Source: Hyperoodon ampullatus
Lineage: Eukaryota > Chordata > Mammalia > Artiodactyla > Ziphiidae
Assembly: GCA_949752795.1 (NCBI GenBank)
Contig: OX457071.1
Span: forward strand, 77,527,983 to 77,591,982
Length of the DNA stretch: 64,000 bases
Direction: 5' to 3'
Part shown: positions 36,657 through 47,472 of the stretch, piece by piece
Layout of the letters: every line of letters begins with the position of its first letter
Numbering within the stretch: position 1 is the stretch's first letter
The notes under the pieces: model-generated
Told to the model about the DNA's origin: nothing
Seen by the model: only the letters and a program-made list of their open reading frames with translations
Databases searched by the model: none
Made by a program: the position numbers and the translations under genes

Positions 36657-36818
36657 GAATGTGTTCCAGAAAACCTAGAGCTGAAGAAGCAGCTTTTTGC
36701 TCAGCTGGATGGAATCGTTGGTGACCAGGTTGTCCTGAGCAGCTCCAGCTCCTGCCTCCTGCCCTCCAGGCTGTTCTCTGGCTTGGTACACGTGAAGCAG
36801 TGCCTTGTGGCACATCCT
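36657..36818 (+). CDS. CRYL1: CRYL1 exon 4 (carries catalytic Ser and His)
   Basis: The 162-bp, 54-codon exon is preceded by TGTCCTTTTCAG and ends CCT|GTGAGT. It is in phase at both ends. The product runs from [10 protein letters not shown] to CLVAHP, equivalent to human residues 93-146. By spacing to short-chain hydroxyacyl-CoA dehydrogenases (Ser, then His 21 residues later), the catalytic pair falls at Ser124 in the SSSSSC run and His145 in VAHP; both are present. Residue 123 is Ser where I recall Thr in human. This exon completes most of the NAD-binding domain. The frame is open with no indel. Confidence 0.97.
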
Positions 36819-36902
36819 GTGAGTATGTCGAGCCTGGAGATGCAGTAAGTCTCACCTGGCTTTCCGGGAGCAACGTGTTTGGACAAATCTGCTAGTACTT
36901 TG

Positions 36903-37030
36903 CAACTGCTTTACTGAGATACAATTCACATATCACACAATTCAATTTATACATTTCAGTAGTTTTTAGTATATTTAGAGAGTTGTATAATATCAGTGTC
37001 TTACAAAGAATTTTATCCAAAAACCCCTTG
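36903..37030 (-). mobile_element. L1 3' UTR fragment, antisense
   Basis: TTTACTGAGATACAATTCAC and TTCAGTAGTTTTTAGTATAT are typical of the antisense of an L1 3' UTR. Short and non-coding. Confidence 0.65.
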
Positions 37031-38028
37031 AACTGTATCCTGTACCTCATGCACTGTGGGAGAGAAGGAGCAACACTTACAGACTTCCGCCCTTAAGTAA
37101 CTGACCGTCTAGCTGAGGGGAGAGACTGCGAATCAAATCATCCCAGTGCCAAGGAAAGGTGCTACGTTACGAAAAGTCTAGACCACATGGGATTCTGCAG
37201 GTGGGTCACCTGTACTGTGTGGTTTCCTGAACTTAGCTCAGAGTAGGGTCACTTGTGCTGATGTGCAGGGTCCGGGTCCCCCCCCGAGATTCCGGTGCAG
37301 CAGCTCTGACTTAAACCCTCCTTTCTGTGGTCCCTTCCACCAGACATTGTCACTGACTGTGCCAATGTATTCACCAGGCGTGTGCTGCGAGGCGTGTTGG
37401 ACCATGAGCTCCAAGTTGGCATGTGGGCACTCAATCTTTTTGAGATTAACGTGTTAATGTCAGGAAAGGGGAATCAGAGTGGGGATTCAGGGGTCATTCT
37501 GTGGACGTTTGAGTACCGAGTGGAGGTCAGTGTGACCTTGGAGAACTGGGACAGCCTGCTAGGACAGAGAGGCCGCTAACTTAGCTCAAGCCCGCCCCAG
37601 GCCAAGAACAAGCATGGGCCTCGTAGAATCGCCAGGAGACCAGCTTGACTGCAAGAGCAGGAGAAAGGTGGAAGGCTTGGTAATACTTGGGTCATGGAGA
37701 ATTGTGAGAGTTACTCTGAAGAATGAGAACTGGCTTAGTTAGAGGGCAACTCCTGCACGGAACTCGGGGCAGAATTCCCAGCACGAGTGGCCAGGGCCTA
37801 GGGAGGTGAGGGGTCCTCGAGTGGGGAGCAGGGAAATTCCTCTTTCTGAGCAAGAGGAGGTTAGAGGAGGAGATGAAGACAAAGGGGAGTCATAGATGCC
37901 TGCTGGGTCTTCCGTGCTGCGCAGAGGGACAGCCTGGACCACCGTTTACGTGACTGAATGGTTCTGGATGTCCTCACACTGAAGTTTAATGGAAAGTGTA
38001 AAAGAATGGTTATAAAATAAGGAGACTT

Positions 38029-38237
38029 GGGGCTTCCCTGGTGGTGCAGTGGTTGAGAGTCCGCCTGCCGATGCAGGGGACACAGGTTCGTGCCCTGGTC
38101 CGGGAGGATCCCACATGCCGCAGAGCGGCTGGGCCCGTGAGCCATGGCCGCTGAGCCTGCGCGTCCGGAGCCTGTGCTCCGCAACGGGAGAGGCCATAAC
38201 AGTGAGAGGCCCGCGTACCTCAAAAAATAAAAAAATA
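38029..38237 (+). mobile_element. Young CHR-type SINE
   Basis: A complete short form with A-rich tail. AATAAGGAGACTT is duplicated at 38016-38028 and 38238-38250. Confidence 0.95.
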
Positions 38238-38520
38238 AATAAGGAGACTTAGACCCAGAGCACAGAGAAGAAAACCAAGCATTTAGTTACCACTCCATAC
38301 AGGTGAAAACACCAGAGAGACCTTAATTGAAGCATCCAAATACCAAGTCCCATGAAGCATGTCATGTCTTTGCTTCCGTGACATATGTGTGTCCATAAAA
38401 AGCCTCTTAGACACCGTGATTGTTACTTGGTTGCTTCAATAAAAGGTGCAAGCCTCTTAGTCAAGAGCTTCCATTTCTAACCAGTGTTTTTACTTCTAAG
38501 TCAGTTTAAAAAACAACTGA

Positions 38521-38751
38521 GGGGCTTCCCTGGTGGCACAGTGGTTGAGAGTCCGCCTGCCGATGCAGGGGACCCGGGTTCGTGCCCCGGTCCAGGAAGA
38601 TCCCACATGCCGCGGAGCGGCTGGGCCCGTGAGCCGTGGCCGCTGAGCCTGCGCGTCCGGAGTCTGTGCTCCGCGGCGGGAGAGGCCACAGCAGTGAGAG
38701 GCCCGCGTACCGCAAAAAAACAAACAAACAAACAAACAAACAAAAAAACCC
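38521..38751 (+). mobile_element. Young CHR-type SINE with (CAAA)n tail
   Basis: A complete short form. The tail has become a CAAACAAA microsatellite. CAACTGA flanks it (38514-38520 and 38752-38758) as a likely target duplication. It lies inverted to the SINE at 38822. Confidence 0.95.
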
Positions 38752-38821
38752 CAACTGAATCAAATTGTTCAGAAAACACCCCCTAAGTCCTCTGACAGGA
38801 ATTTTACCCCATCTCTCTCTC

Positions 38822-39160
38822 TTTTTTTTAAAAAAAAATTTATTTAATTTATTTATTTTTGGCTGCGTTGGGTCTTCGTTGCTGCACGCAGGCTTTCTCT
38901 AGTTGCGGTGAGCGGAGGCTACTCTTTGTTGCGGTGCGCGGGTTTCTCATTGCGGTGGCTTCTCTCGTTGCACAGGCTGTGCTCTAGGTGCACAGGCTTC
39001 AGTAGTTGTGGCTCGCAGGCTCTAGAGCGCAGGCTCAGTAGCTGTGGCGCACGGGCTTAGTTGCTTCACGGCATGTGGGGTCATCCCAGACCAGGGCTCG
39101 AACCCATGACCCCTGCACTGGCAGACGGATTCTTAACCACTGCGCCACCAGGGAAGTCCC
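38822..39160 (-). mobile_element. CHR-type SINE, long form, antisense
   Basis: Poly(T) and AATTTATTTA tail, extended body, minus-strand head GGGACTTCCCTGGTGGCGCA. It begins about 70 bp after the oppositely oriented SINE at 38521-38751. Confidence 0.93.
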
Positions 39161-39652
39161 CACATCCTGGCTTTATAGTAAAGAAAAGTTCACCTAGGAG
39201 AGACATGCTTCCAATTCTTATAATTCTGATCTTAAAAAGGCCAGAGGTTAAACATTTTTATAAGAATTCAGTGATTATAGGCAGGAGACAAGTGATTCAA
39301 CTAAGGCATTGATTTGTAATTTATTTGAAATAGGTGCTATCCTCGCTTGCTTTCTAAGAAGGCTGCGACAGGGTGACCAAGGCAGGCTGGGAACAGAATA
39401 AACCTCTGAAGTGTGTGGACCAGCTGCCTCTCCAGCCAGTCCTAGGAGAAATAATTTCTTCTCTCTTCTGTAGAAGAAGTCATTTTAAAGCGGATGCTTC
39501 TTGTAGTTATTTGGTAGATGTGAGATTCTACCAATTTTCACCCAAACATGGAGGAAAAACAATTTAAAGTAAAGCATCATTTGGGGAACAGTTTAGTGTG
39601 CATCTACTTAGTGGTGAGGCTAATCAGCAGCCTTTTATGAAACAGCCTTTTC

Positions 39653-39784
39653 CTTTTTTTGTTTTCGTTTTTTGGCCGTGCCCTGCGGCATGTTGGATCT
39701 TAGTTCCCTGACCAGGGATCGAACCTGTGCCCCGTGCGGTGGGAGTGCGCAGTCTTAACAACTGGACCGCCAGGGAAGTCCCTC
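39653..39784 (-). mobile_element. CHR-type SINE, short older variant, with 13-bp target duplication
   Basis: Minus-strand head GGGACTTCCCTGGCGGTCCA and short body. AAACAGCCTTTTC is duplicated perfectly at 39640-39652 and 39785-39797. Confidence 0.93.
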
Positions 39785-40070
39785 AAACAGCCTTTTCTTT
39801 AGATGTAGGAGAATTTTCTTTGAGAATCTTCAAGAGTGGTTTCTCAAAGGAAACCAAGAAAACCAGAGCTGGGTGGGCAAGCATTTCCACTGTGGACAGA
39901 CCCTCTTCCTGTCTTAGCATCCATCACGATGTTGAGGCTGAAGAGAGCTTCTGATATTGTGTGACTTCTAGGTAAGATATGATTGCGGGAGCAGATGTTT
40001 GAGGCTTGACGTGGAGAAGTTAAGGAAATACCAACTTTAGGGAAGATACTGCCAATCCAATAATTTTTAA

Positions 40071-40349
40071 TTAATTAATTAATTTTTGGCTGCGTTGGGT
40101 CTTCGTTTCTGTGCGAGGGCTTTCTCTAGTTGCGGCAAGCGGGGGCCACTCTTCATCGCGGTGCACGGGCCTCTCACTGTCGCGGCCTCTCTTGTTGCGG
40201 AGCACAGGCTCCAGACACGCAGGCTCAGTAGCTGTGGCTCACGGGCCTAGTTGCTCCACGGCATGTGGGATCTTCCCAGACTGGGGCTCAAACCCGTGTC
40301 CCCTGCATCGGCAGGCGGACTCTCAACCACTGCACCACCAGGGAAGCCC
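40071..40349 (-). mobile_element. CHR-type SINE upstream of CRYL1 exon 5
   Basis: An intermediate-length form with the distinctive TCTTCGTTTCTGTGCGAGGG near the tail. TCCAATAATTTTTAA is duplicated at 40056-40070 and 40350-40364. It ends 415 bp before exon 5 and is very similar to the SINE at 41347-41619. Confidence 0.95.
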
Positions 40350-40764
40350 TCCAATAATTTTTAACACTGACACAGTAGACTGGCAATGACTATTGTGGAA
40401 AGAGGATGGCTGGGGGCAGGGTAGGTAGCAGCTTACGAGGTCAAGACAGCTGGGAGCAGAGAAATCCCGAGGGAGGTCAGGGTTTGGAGGTAAGCGGTAA
40501 ATGTACAGGATGGCAGTTTGCACCCTCCGATGTGAACCTCAGTGTTGGTTATGATTCATGCAGTTCTGTGCTCAGGTTCTTTCGTCGTCTCCCCGCGCTG
40601 TGCATGACTTTATTTCTCGAGTTTCTGGTCACTGGACGCTGGATCTCGAGGGGCCCCATCTGCCCTGCTGCTGCCCCTTTGGAACTGCGAGGCAGCTCTG
40701 CCGGAATGGCACCCAAACGCCAGCGCTGTCTTCCTGACTCTCTCTGCTCTGTGTCTCTCCTAAG

Positions 40765-40959
40765 GTAAATCCACCCTACTACGTCCCGTTGGTGGAGCTG
40801 GTCCCACACCCAGAGACGGCCCCTGCGACGGTGGACAGCACCTACGCGCTGATGCGGAAGATCGGACAGTCCCCGGTCAGACTCACGAAGGAGGTGGACG
40901 GCTTCGCTCTGAATCGTCTCCAGTATGCCGTCATCAGCGAGGCCTGGAGGCTCGTGGAG
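40765..40959 (+). CDS. CRYL1: CRYL1 exon 5 (carries catalytic Glu and Asn)
   Basis: The 195-bp, 65-codon exon is in phase at both ends, with acceptor CTCTCCTAAG and donor GAG|GTGTGT. It encodes [10 protein letters not shown] through SEAWRLVE, equivalent to human residues 147-211. Together with exon 4 it forms the family active-site signature HPVNPP. Glu157 (in LVELVP), the partner of His145, and Asn196 (in GFALNRLQ), the equivalent of the substrate-binding Asn of hydroxyacyl-CoA dehydrogenase, are both present. The exon spans the link from the Rossmann domain to the helical C-terminal dimerisation domain. Loss of this exon would keep the frame but remove the active site. Confidence 0.97.
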
Positions 40960-41346
40960 GTGTGTGCGCCGCCCTCTGTCCTGGCAGCCGAGCAGACGAG
41001 GCAGCAGCCTCTGGGCACGCCGTGCGGGTGGGAGAATCAGACACTTGCTCGGTTCCGGAGACCGAGGGCAAGCTGTTCCTCTCTGTGTCTCAGAGGCTCC
41101 CCCGTACGGTAGGTCACTCGATATCCGGACGCGGTGACGGGCTCCCTTCTTGCCCTTTCCTGTCGTTACCACGTAATTATCTCTGCGACGAGCTGCATTT
41201 TCCCACTGTCTCAGATTCTGCTCCCCCCACTCCCAGTATTATAATTTTTCAGGAGGAAAAATAAATTATATTTTGAGTAAACTTGTATCCTCTAAAGGAA
41301 CCCAGTTTATTTCAAGAGCTTGAGGAAGAAATAGTGGATGACTTTT

Positions 41347-41619
41347 TTTTTTTTTTTGGCTGTGTTGGGTCTTCGTTTCTGTGCGAGGGCTTTCTCTAGT
41401 TGCGGCAAGTGGGGGCCACTCTTCATCGCGGTGCGCGGGTCTCTCACTGTCGCGGACTCTCTTGTTGCGGAGCACAAGCTCCAGACGTGCAGGCTCAGTA
41501 CTTGCGGCTCACGGGCCTAATTGCTCCGCGGCATGTGGGATCTTCCCAGACCAGGGCTCGAACCCATGTCCCCTGCATTGGCAGGCAGATTCTCAACCAC
41601 TGCGCCACCAGGGAAGCCC
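41347..41619 (-). mobile_element. CHR-type SINE downstream of CRYL1 exon 5
   Basis: It shares the TCTTCGTTTCTGTGCGAGGG marker with the SINE at 40071-40349 and the same orientation; by eye about 20 differences over some 265 bp. TGGATGACTTTT flanks it at 41335-41346 and 41620-41631. It begins 387 bp after exon 5. Confidence 0.95.
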
Positions 41620-41674
41620 TGGATGACTTTTAAACTTGTTAGTAGTATGCTTGTCTCACATATAGACAAGAGAT

Positions 41675-41750
41675 TATTTATATATATATATAAATTTATA
41701 TACATCTATATTTACATACATGTAAATTTATATACATATATATTTAACAT
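41675..41750. repeat. AT-rich (TATA/TACA) simple repeat
   Basis: Interrupted TATATA, TACATA and AAATTTATA units. Low-complexity DNA with no further feature. Confidence 0.75.
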
Positions 41751-42445
41751 CATCCTTGAATTAAAAGATTTTAGACGTGACTTTAAAAATTGCCTGGCCA
41801 CACGTACTCCCACCTGCATTTGTGTGAGGGGCCTGGTCCCTGGCAGGGAGACGTCAGGGCAGCTCCACACCTGGGAGTGGTCCAGGCTCTGCCGGTCTGG
41901 GCTCCATCCCTCGCTTTCTGACGCTTCCCCAGCTTCTGCACGGGTCAGTAGCGTGCTCCGCCCACACCTGTCCTGCTGAAACTCGACAGGGTGAGTGAGG
42001 GTCTGTCCAGGTACATGCGGCGAGAAGGGGGCTCGGGCTCAATCATCTTCGCCTGGAATGGATTCACAGCCGCTAGTCCTGACTCCTGCGGATGCCTGGC
42101 AGTCCCAGCCTGAGACAGAACAGGAAAGCTGGCCTGGGGGCACCGGATTTCAGCTTCCCAGTGCAGGATACACGTGACCCTCCCACAGAACCCTGGCTCT
42201 GGCATTTGGTCACATCCCTGTTGGGTTCATCATCTGACCTGACTGCTCATACTAGCTGCAGTTCTGTGTCCTCACTATTTGAACCCAGTTAATGCTCCTA
42301 CGTCTTCAAGATACCATGTTGAGATTGCCACTGTGAAGTTTGCAGCTTTAATTTCTCGGTGACTGTAAAATGTTTTGGAATGTCAAGCAGTGGTAGAAGC
42401 ACTGAAGTAAAAACAGCCCCTTGGAGATCTGTTTAAAATATTTCC

Positions 42446-42749
42446 ACCAGGACTTCCCTGGCAGTGCAGTGGTAAAGAATCCGCCTTCCAATGCAGGGGA
42501 TGCAGGTTCAATCCCTGGTCGGGGAACTGAGATCCTACAGGCCGCGGGGCAACTAAGCCCGGGCACCACAGCTACTGAGCTCGCGCGCCTCAACGAGAGA
42601 GCCCACGTGACACAAACTACAGAGCCCACTGTGCTCTGGAGCCCACGCGCCACAACTAGAGAGAAGCCCACGTGCCACAACAGCAACAGAAGATCCCACA
42701 TGATGCAGCTGAGACCCGACACGGCCAAAAAAATAAAGAAAATAAAATA
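42446..42749 (+). mobile_element. CHR-type SINE, older long variant
   Basis: The head GACTTCCCTGGCAGTGCAGT and B-box GGTTCAATCCC are followed by a diverged body with repeated CCACAACTA-like units and an AAATAAAG tail. AAAATATTTCC is duplicated at 42435-42445 and 42750-42760. Confidence 0.9.
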
Positions 42750-42989
42750 AAAATATTTCCCCTTGTCTAGAGTACGGGAACTTAATACACCACAAGAAAA
42801 ATTCACTATTACAGTGAAACCTTGCGGAGATTTTAGGGCAAATTTTACTTTTATTTGTAAGATATCTTAGTGCCTGGAAGAGACGAAGAAAAGCCCTGCA
42901 GCTGGATTTTGCTTTCTCTCATCTAAACGAGGAACACCAACTCGAGGAAAACTTAAGAGTTGGGAAGTTTTCCTTCCTCTTCTGTTTTC

Positions 42990-43390
42990 TGGAAGAGATT
43001 GTAAAAGTTCTGTTAATTCTTCCTTAAATGTTTGGTCGAATTCTCCAATGAAACCACCTGGGCCTGGAGAATTCGTTTTTGGTCTTTAATTACAAATTCA
43101 ACAGCTTTAGTGGTTGTAGAACCATTCAGGCTGTCTGTTTCATCTTGGACGAGTTTTGGCAGTTTATGGTTTTGGAGAAGTTGGCCCGTTTCTTCTGTCG
43201 CTGAATTTATGAGCATGAAGTTGTCGGTGGTGCCCTCTCTTCCTTTTAGAGGCTGCAGGGCCTGTAGTGACATCCCTGGGTTCATTCCTGTTGTGGGTGA
43301 TTCCTGTCTGCTCTCTTCGTCATGCTAGAGATTTATCAGTTTTGGTGCTTTCCTGAAGAGAAGGCTTTTTGTTTCATCGATTCCCTCCCC
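42990..43390 (-). mobile_element. L1 ORF2 fragment, antisense
   Basis: CCAATGAAACCACCTGGGCC and TTTAATTACAAATTCAACAG match antisense L1 ORF2 wording. The minus-strand frame at 43013-43285 is short and degenerate. Not functional. Confidence 0.7.
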
Positions 43391-43506
43391 CTATCCCCCC
43401 ACTGTGGTTTTCCTGTTTTCAGTCTCACTAACTCTGGAGGGAGGGTATCCCTTCATCCTTGCAGCCAAGCAGGAGAGAGAAATTCTAGGAAAGACAGGGT
43501 GGGAGT

Positions 43507-43533
43507 GGTGCGTGTGCGTGTGTGTGTGTGTGC
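43507..43533. repeat. (TG)n microsatellite
   Basis: A short GTGCGTGTGCG then (GT)n run, about 27 bp. Ordinary simple repeat. Confidence 0.85.
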
Positions 43534-43794
43534 AGCTCCTGCATGGACCTGTCCTTCGTGGGGAACCAGGGGAGCTGAGCCAAGGTCGGGAAGAGGCTGC
43601 GCGGGGCACACTGTCCCGTCCCAGCCCGTGAGCTCCGCAGGGCATCCATTGTGGGAGCAGGATGGGTGCCCCGGCAGCAAGGGCACGTGGGCGCTCACAG
43701 CCACGCAGTCCGTTTTTTCCCGGACCGTTTGGCTGCAGAATTGGGACGGAGCAGCCCCTGTTGGCTGGGAAATGCCGATGGCTGTAGTCTAGTC

Positions 43795-43833
43795 ATCCTG
43801 TCACCCAGAGATTAGGTCACTGGGTGACAGGAT
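43795..43833. repeat. 13-bp perfect inverted repeat (hairpin)
   Basis: ATCCTGTCACCCA at 43795-43807 pairs perfectly with TGGGTGACAGGAT at 43821-43833, leaving a 13-base loop. No transposon ends or known structured RNA were recognised around it. Confidence 0.85.
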
Positions 43834-44894
43834 CCTGTTGGCCAGAAAAGTGATTTTCAGTCGATCTTAAGCTGACACAAGCACAATAAGGGAAGTAGTG
43901 TTGTGATGACAGACTCTCGCCCAGACAACAGCTGAGCTTGTAGTGCCCGTAAATTCTTGCCCCGTTGAGGGAGGGTCCGTGGAGGCAAGCAGGAGTGAAT
44001 CACGGAGCCGCCCTTGGGTTCTCAGCCCATCGGAATGTGTGGGTGGTAATGAGCTTTAAATTGCTTACCTCCGGTTTTGTTCATCCTTCTGAGAAATGTA
44101 ACATCCAGGTGATTTCTACTCCTTGGGCCTCTGGTGTCTTGCTCAGGGGCTGTGGTCTGTGCAGGACCCTTTGAGAGATTCCACGCTTCCGTGGTCCAGC
44201 TTTATTCCTGGCACGAACACAACTGTTATGAGAACTGGTTTCAGCTAATAAAGTCCATCTCCAGGATTGTGTGGTAAAGTTAACAGATGAGACATATTGT
44301 GGTAAAGCCACTCAAGGGGTTCTGTTGGATGTAATTTAGGAGAGCACAGCGGTCCCTCCAGCATATTTGAAGTCACATCTAGATTACTTCCAACACCTAA
44401 TACAACCTCAGTCATGTGTAAACAGTTGTTCATACAATGTCAGTGCTATTTAAATAGTCGTAAATAGGATGTAAAAACTGTGGAAACAGTTGCCTTTCCT
44501 AGCAAATTCAAATTTTGCCTTTTGGAGCTTTCTGGATTCTTTTTCCTGAATAGTTTTGATCCACGATCCGTTGAATTCGAGGATGTGGAACCCCTGGATA
44601 CAGAGGACTGACTGAAAAACACAGGAATTAGGAGTCTTAGCACAGCAAACCGCTGAGAATCATCTACTCATCAGTGACCCCAGTTTGTATATAGTATTTC
44701 AGAGTTTACAAAGTACTTTCCTTTACATTTCTCATGATTTTCAGAGTTTTTCAGATCATCCAGTCCTAAAACCATGAGAGACATATTGTTATTTTTGCCT
44801 TTACAAATTAAGTGGTTTGATCCATGTTCCCCGGTCTGGTAGGGATTCAGACCTGTGCCACCTGTGTGCCGTGGTGTCTGCATTTGTAAGTGAA

Positions 44895-45005
44895 GATGAC
44901 AATGGACTTCCGCATCAAGATCTGATGAGGGTTGGATGGGTTATGTGTGTAAAGGGCTTAGAACATGGCTGGCATATACTAATGGTTGAGTAGGTGTTAT
45001 GGATT
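44895..45005 (+). mobile_element. MIR SINE fragment
   Basis: TAAAGGGCTTAGAACATGGC, GGCATATACTAATGGTTGAG and a following TGTTATGGATTA correspond to the 3' half of MIR. Diverged. Confidence 0.6.
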
Positions 45006-45144
45006 ACAGTGACGATGGTGACAACCATATTTTCTGAATCCCAGAGTCCAGGGATGTAACAGCAGTCACCAGTGAGTTAGCTCTGAGCTGAAATGCTCAC
45101 ATGCCAGCTACACAAGTGAGGTCCTAGGGCTAAGGATGGCAGCG

Positions 45145-45262
45145 TGGGCTTCATCTGGGCGCTTGTTAGAAATTCAGCATCTCAGGTCCCACCCCAGCCC
45201 TGCACAATTGGACTCTGCATTTTATCAACCCCCTCCCCTCCCAGGGGATTCATGTGCATCGT
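45145..45262 (-). mobile_element. MER5-type nonautonomous hAT fragment
   Basis: GCTTGTTAGAAATTCAGC, CTCAGGTCCCACCCCAG and GGATTCATGTGCATCGTAAA follow the reverse of the MER5A consensus from memory. Both ends incomplete. Confidence 0.65.
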
Positions 45263-45381
45263 AAAGGGGGAGGAGTCCTGGCTCAGGCCCTGAGACCTTG
45301 TCCTCAGCCTTGACGTATGGAATTCCATCTGTTCTAAGATAAAACTTATTTATTTTTTTTACATTTTAACATCTTAGTTTT

Positions 45382-45593
45382 TTTTGTTTTTTTTTTTTTT
45401 TGCGGTACGCGGGCCTCTCACTGTTGCAGCCTCTCCTGTTGTGGAGCACAGGCTCCGGACGTGCAGGCCCAGCGGCCATAGCTCACGGGCCCAGCCGCTC
45501 CGCGGGGTGTGGGATCTTCCCGGACCCGGGCACGAACCCCCATCCCCTGCATCGGCAAGCAGACTCTCAACCACTGCGCCACCAGGGAAGCCC
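45382..45593 (-). mobile_element. Young CHR-type SINE, antisense
   Basis: A complete short form. TAACATCTTAGTTTT (45367-45381) and TAACATTTTAGTTTT (45594-45608) form a target duplication with one mismatch. Confidence 0.94.
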
Positions 45594-47167
45594 TAACATT
45601 TTAGTTTTATTGGCAGCATTTTTCTTCCTTAATGGAGCGTTAAATGCTAATTTAACTTTCAATCAATGGAGTCTTAACTTCAATGAGACACAGTATATTC
45701 TGCCGTCTTTTTCAGTTGCCTTTTCCCCTTCCATGTTTTCTGTCTTTGTATGTCTCCTGTTTCTGACCCTCTTTATCTCTGACTCAGGGCTCATAATAGA
45801 TAAACATGCAGCTCTAACCACCTTTGCTTAGTGGAAAGACTCTTACATGGTCCCAATTCCTAGTCCTAGATTTATGACACTGAATACCTCTGGTTATCCC
45901 AAAAAAAAGATGTGAAAATTGATTTTAAAACAAGATTCAATTCACTTTTGATTAAAACACAAACACAACAGAACAAACGAATGCTAGGTTTTCACTGCTC
46001 CTCCAAATCAAAGCTCCCGCCCCCCGCAGTCCCCCAGATGCTGTCTTCCCCGTCACGCTGGCCGCACGCTTGGCATCAGCAATCCTCACATGGCCTTTGG
46101 TTTCCAGAGCAGGGATGCAAACCGTAGTCTGGTTTTCCTCATTTAGTCACAGGCCTGTGTGAACAGAGTGTCCCTCCAAGGGTGACGGCCGAATCAAGCA
46201 GGCTCCCTGGGCCTGAGAGGCAGCCCTGCCGGCCACCGCGAGTCCGGTGCTCCCGGGCTGGTCCTGTAGGCTGGCCTGCGAGTTCCCAGCCTCGCCGTGA
46301 AGCTACACCTACACTGGAGCGAGCTGCCAGCTCCTTTACGGAGGGGCCGACACCGGGGGACTGACGGTGCTGAGCGGAGTTTCGGGGGAAGATGACCTAA
46401 CGCTGTAGACTCACTGCCCGAATAACCCCTTAGGTTTCTCTCACGTGGGCTGTGATCGCGCAGGGGTAGGCGGTTGTTGGATTTTGCTCTTCTTTTAGAA
46501 GCCAGTGTGAGCATGGGCCCAGTTCTCCAAGTTCAGGTTCAACCCCAGAAGTTTGCTTCTCGCACATGGAGCCTTCTGAGAAGGAAGCCAGGTCAGACGG
46601 CGAGCCGCCTTGCAGCCGTCCTTTCCTGAGTCTGGGTGGGGGGGCTTTTTTCCATGAATGTCACCCTGAGTAAGTACAGGACCTGCCAATTCCTCTGGAG
46701 GAAAACCAGCGCAAACAGGTGGTGAGGATGAAAAGAAGAAAGAGCGGCTCAGGCTGAGTCACTTGCTTTGCAGGCTCTGGGATCCAGGAAGGCTGCAGAG
46801 AACCGTGGCCTGAGTGGCCCGACAAGAGAAAGCATGTTCAAAGCCGTGCTTCTGGGCAGGTGGAAGGTGGGGCTGTTTTAGAAGCTTTTGTTTAGAGAGA
46901 AGGTGTTGGAAACACCAGGGCCGCTCAAGGCTTGCCTCCCCTGGAGCGGGGCCAGTAGGAAAAAGCTGAGGCTTGAGCAGCATGTTTCGGAAGAGACCTT
47001 GGCGACACCCATCCGTGTACCTGGCAAGAAGAGTCATGTAGCAGGACTGCAGGGCAGTTAAGGCGCCAAGAAAGAGCCCGGCTCCTGCCCGCCCCACCAC
47101 ACCCTCAGCTGTAGGATTTCCTACATTTTACGTCTTTTAAAATTTAAACTTAAAAGTTTAGGGGTTG

Positions 47168-47312
47168 CGAATTCCCTGGCAGTCCAGTGGTTCATACTCT
47201 GAGCTTTCACTGCCGAGGGCCTGGGTTCCCTCCCTGGTCGGGGGACTGAGGTCCTGCAAACCACACGGCTCGGCCAAATAAAGAAAGAAAGAAAGAATAA
47301 AGAAATAAAAAA
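47168..47312 (+). mobile_element. CHR-type SINE, short older variant
   Basis: Head GAATTCCCTGGCAGTCCAGT, short body, and AAAGAAAG-rich tail. It forms a close inverted pair with the SINE at 47345-47472. Confidence 0.85.
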
Positions 47313-47344
47313 CAAATTTATTTCCAAAAAAACCCGTAAACTTT

Positions 47345-47472
47345 GTTTTTTTGTTAGTGGGGGGGCCTGGCTGCACGGCTTGCTGGATCTTAGTTCCCTG
47401 ACCAGGGATTGAACCCAGGCCCTCGGCAGCGAAAGCGCCGAGTCCTAACCATTGGACCGCCAGGGAAGTGCC
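47345..47472 (-). mobile_element. CHR-type SINE, short older variant, antisense
   Basis: Minus-strand head GCACTTCCCTGGCGGTCCAA and short body with a T-run on the plus strand. It begins about 30 bp from the preceding SINE, in opposite orientation. Confidence 0.85.

Larger units (their letters stand above)
36819..40764 (+). other. CRYL1: CRYL1 intron 4 (3.9 kb)
   Basis: GT at 36819 and TCTCTCCTAAG acceptor ending at 40764. It holds six SINEs, including an inverted pair near 38.6-39.1 kb, and a small L1 3' piece. Nothing is recognised in 37031-38015, 39161-39639 and 39798-40055. Confidence 0.93.
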
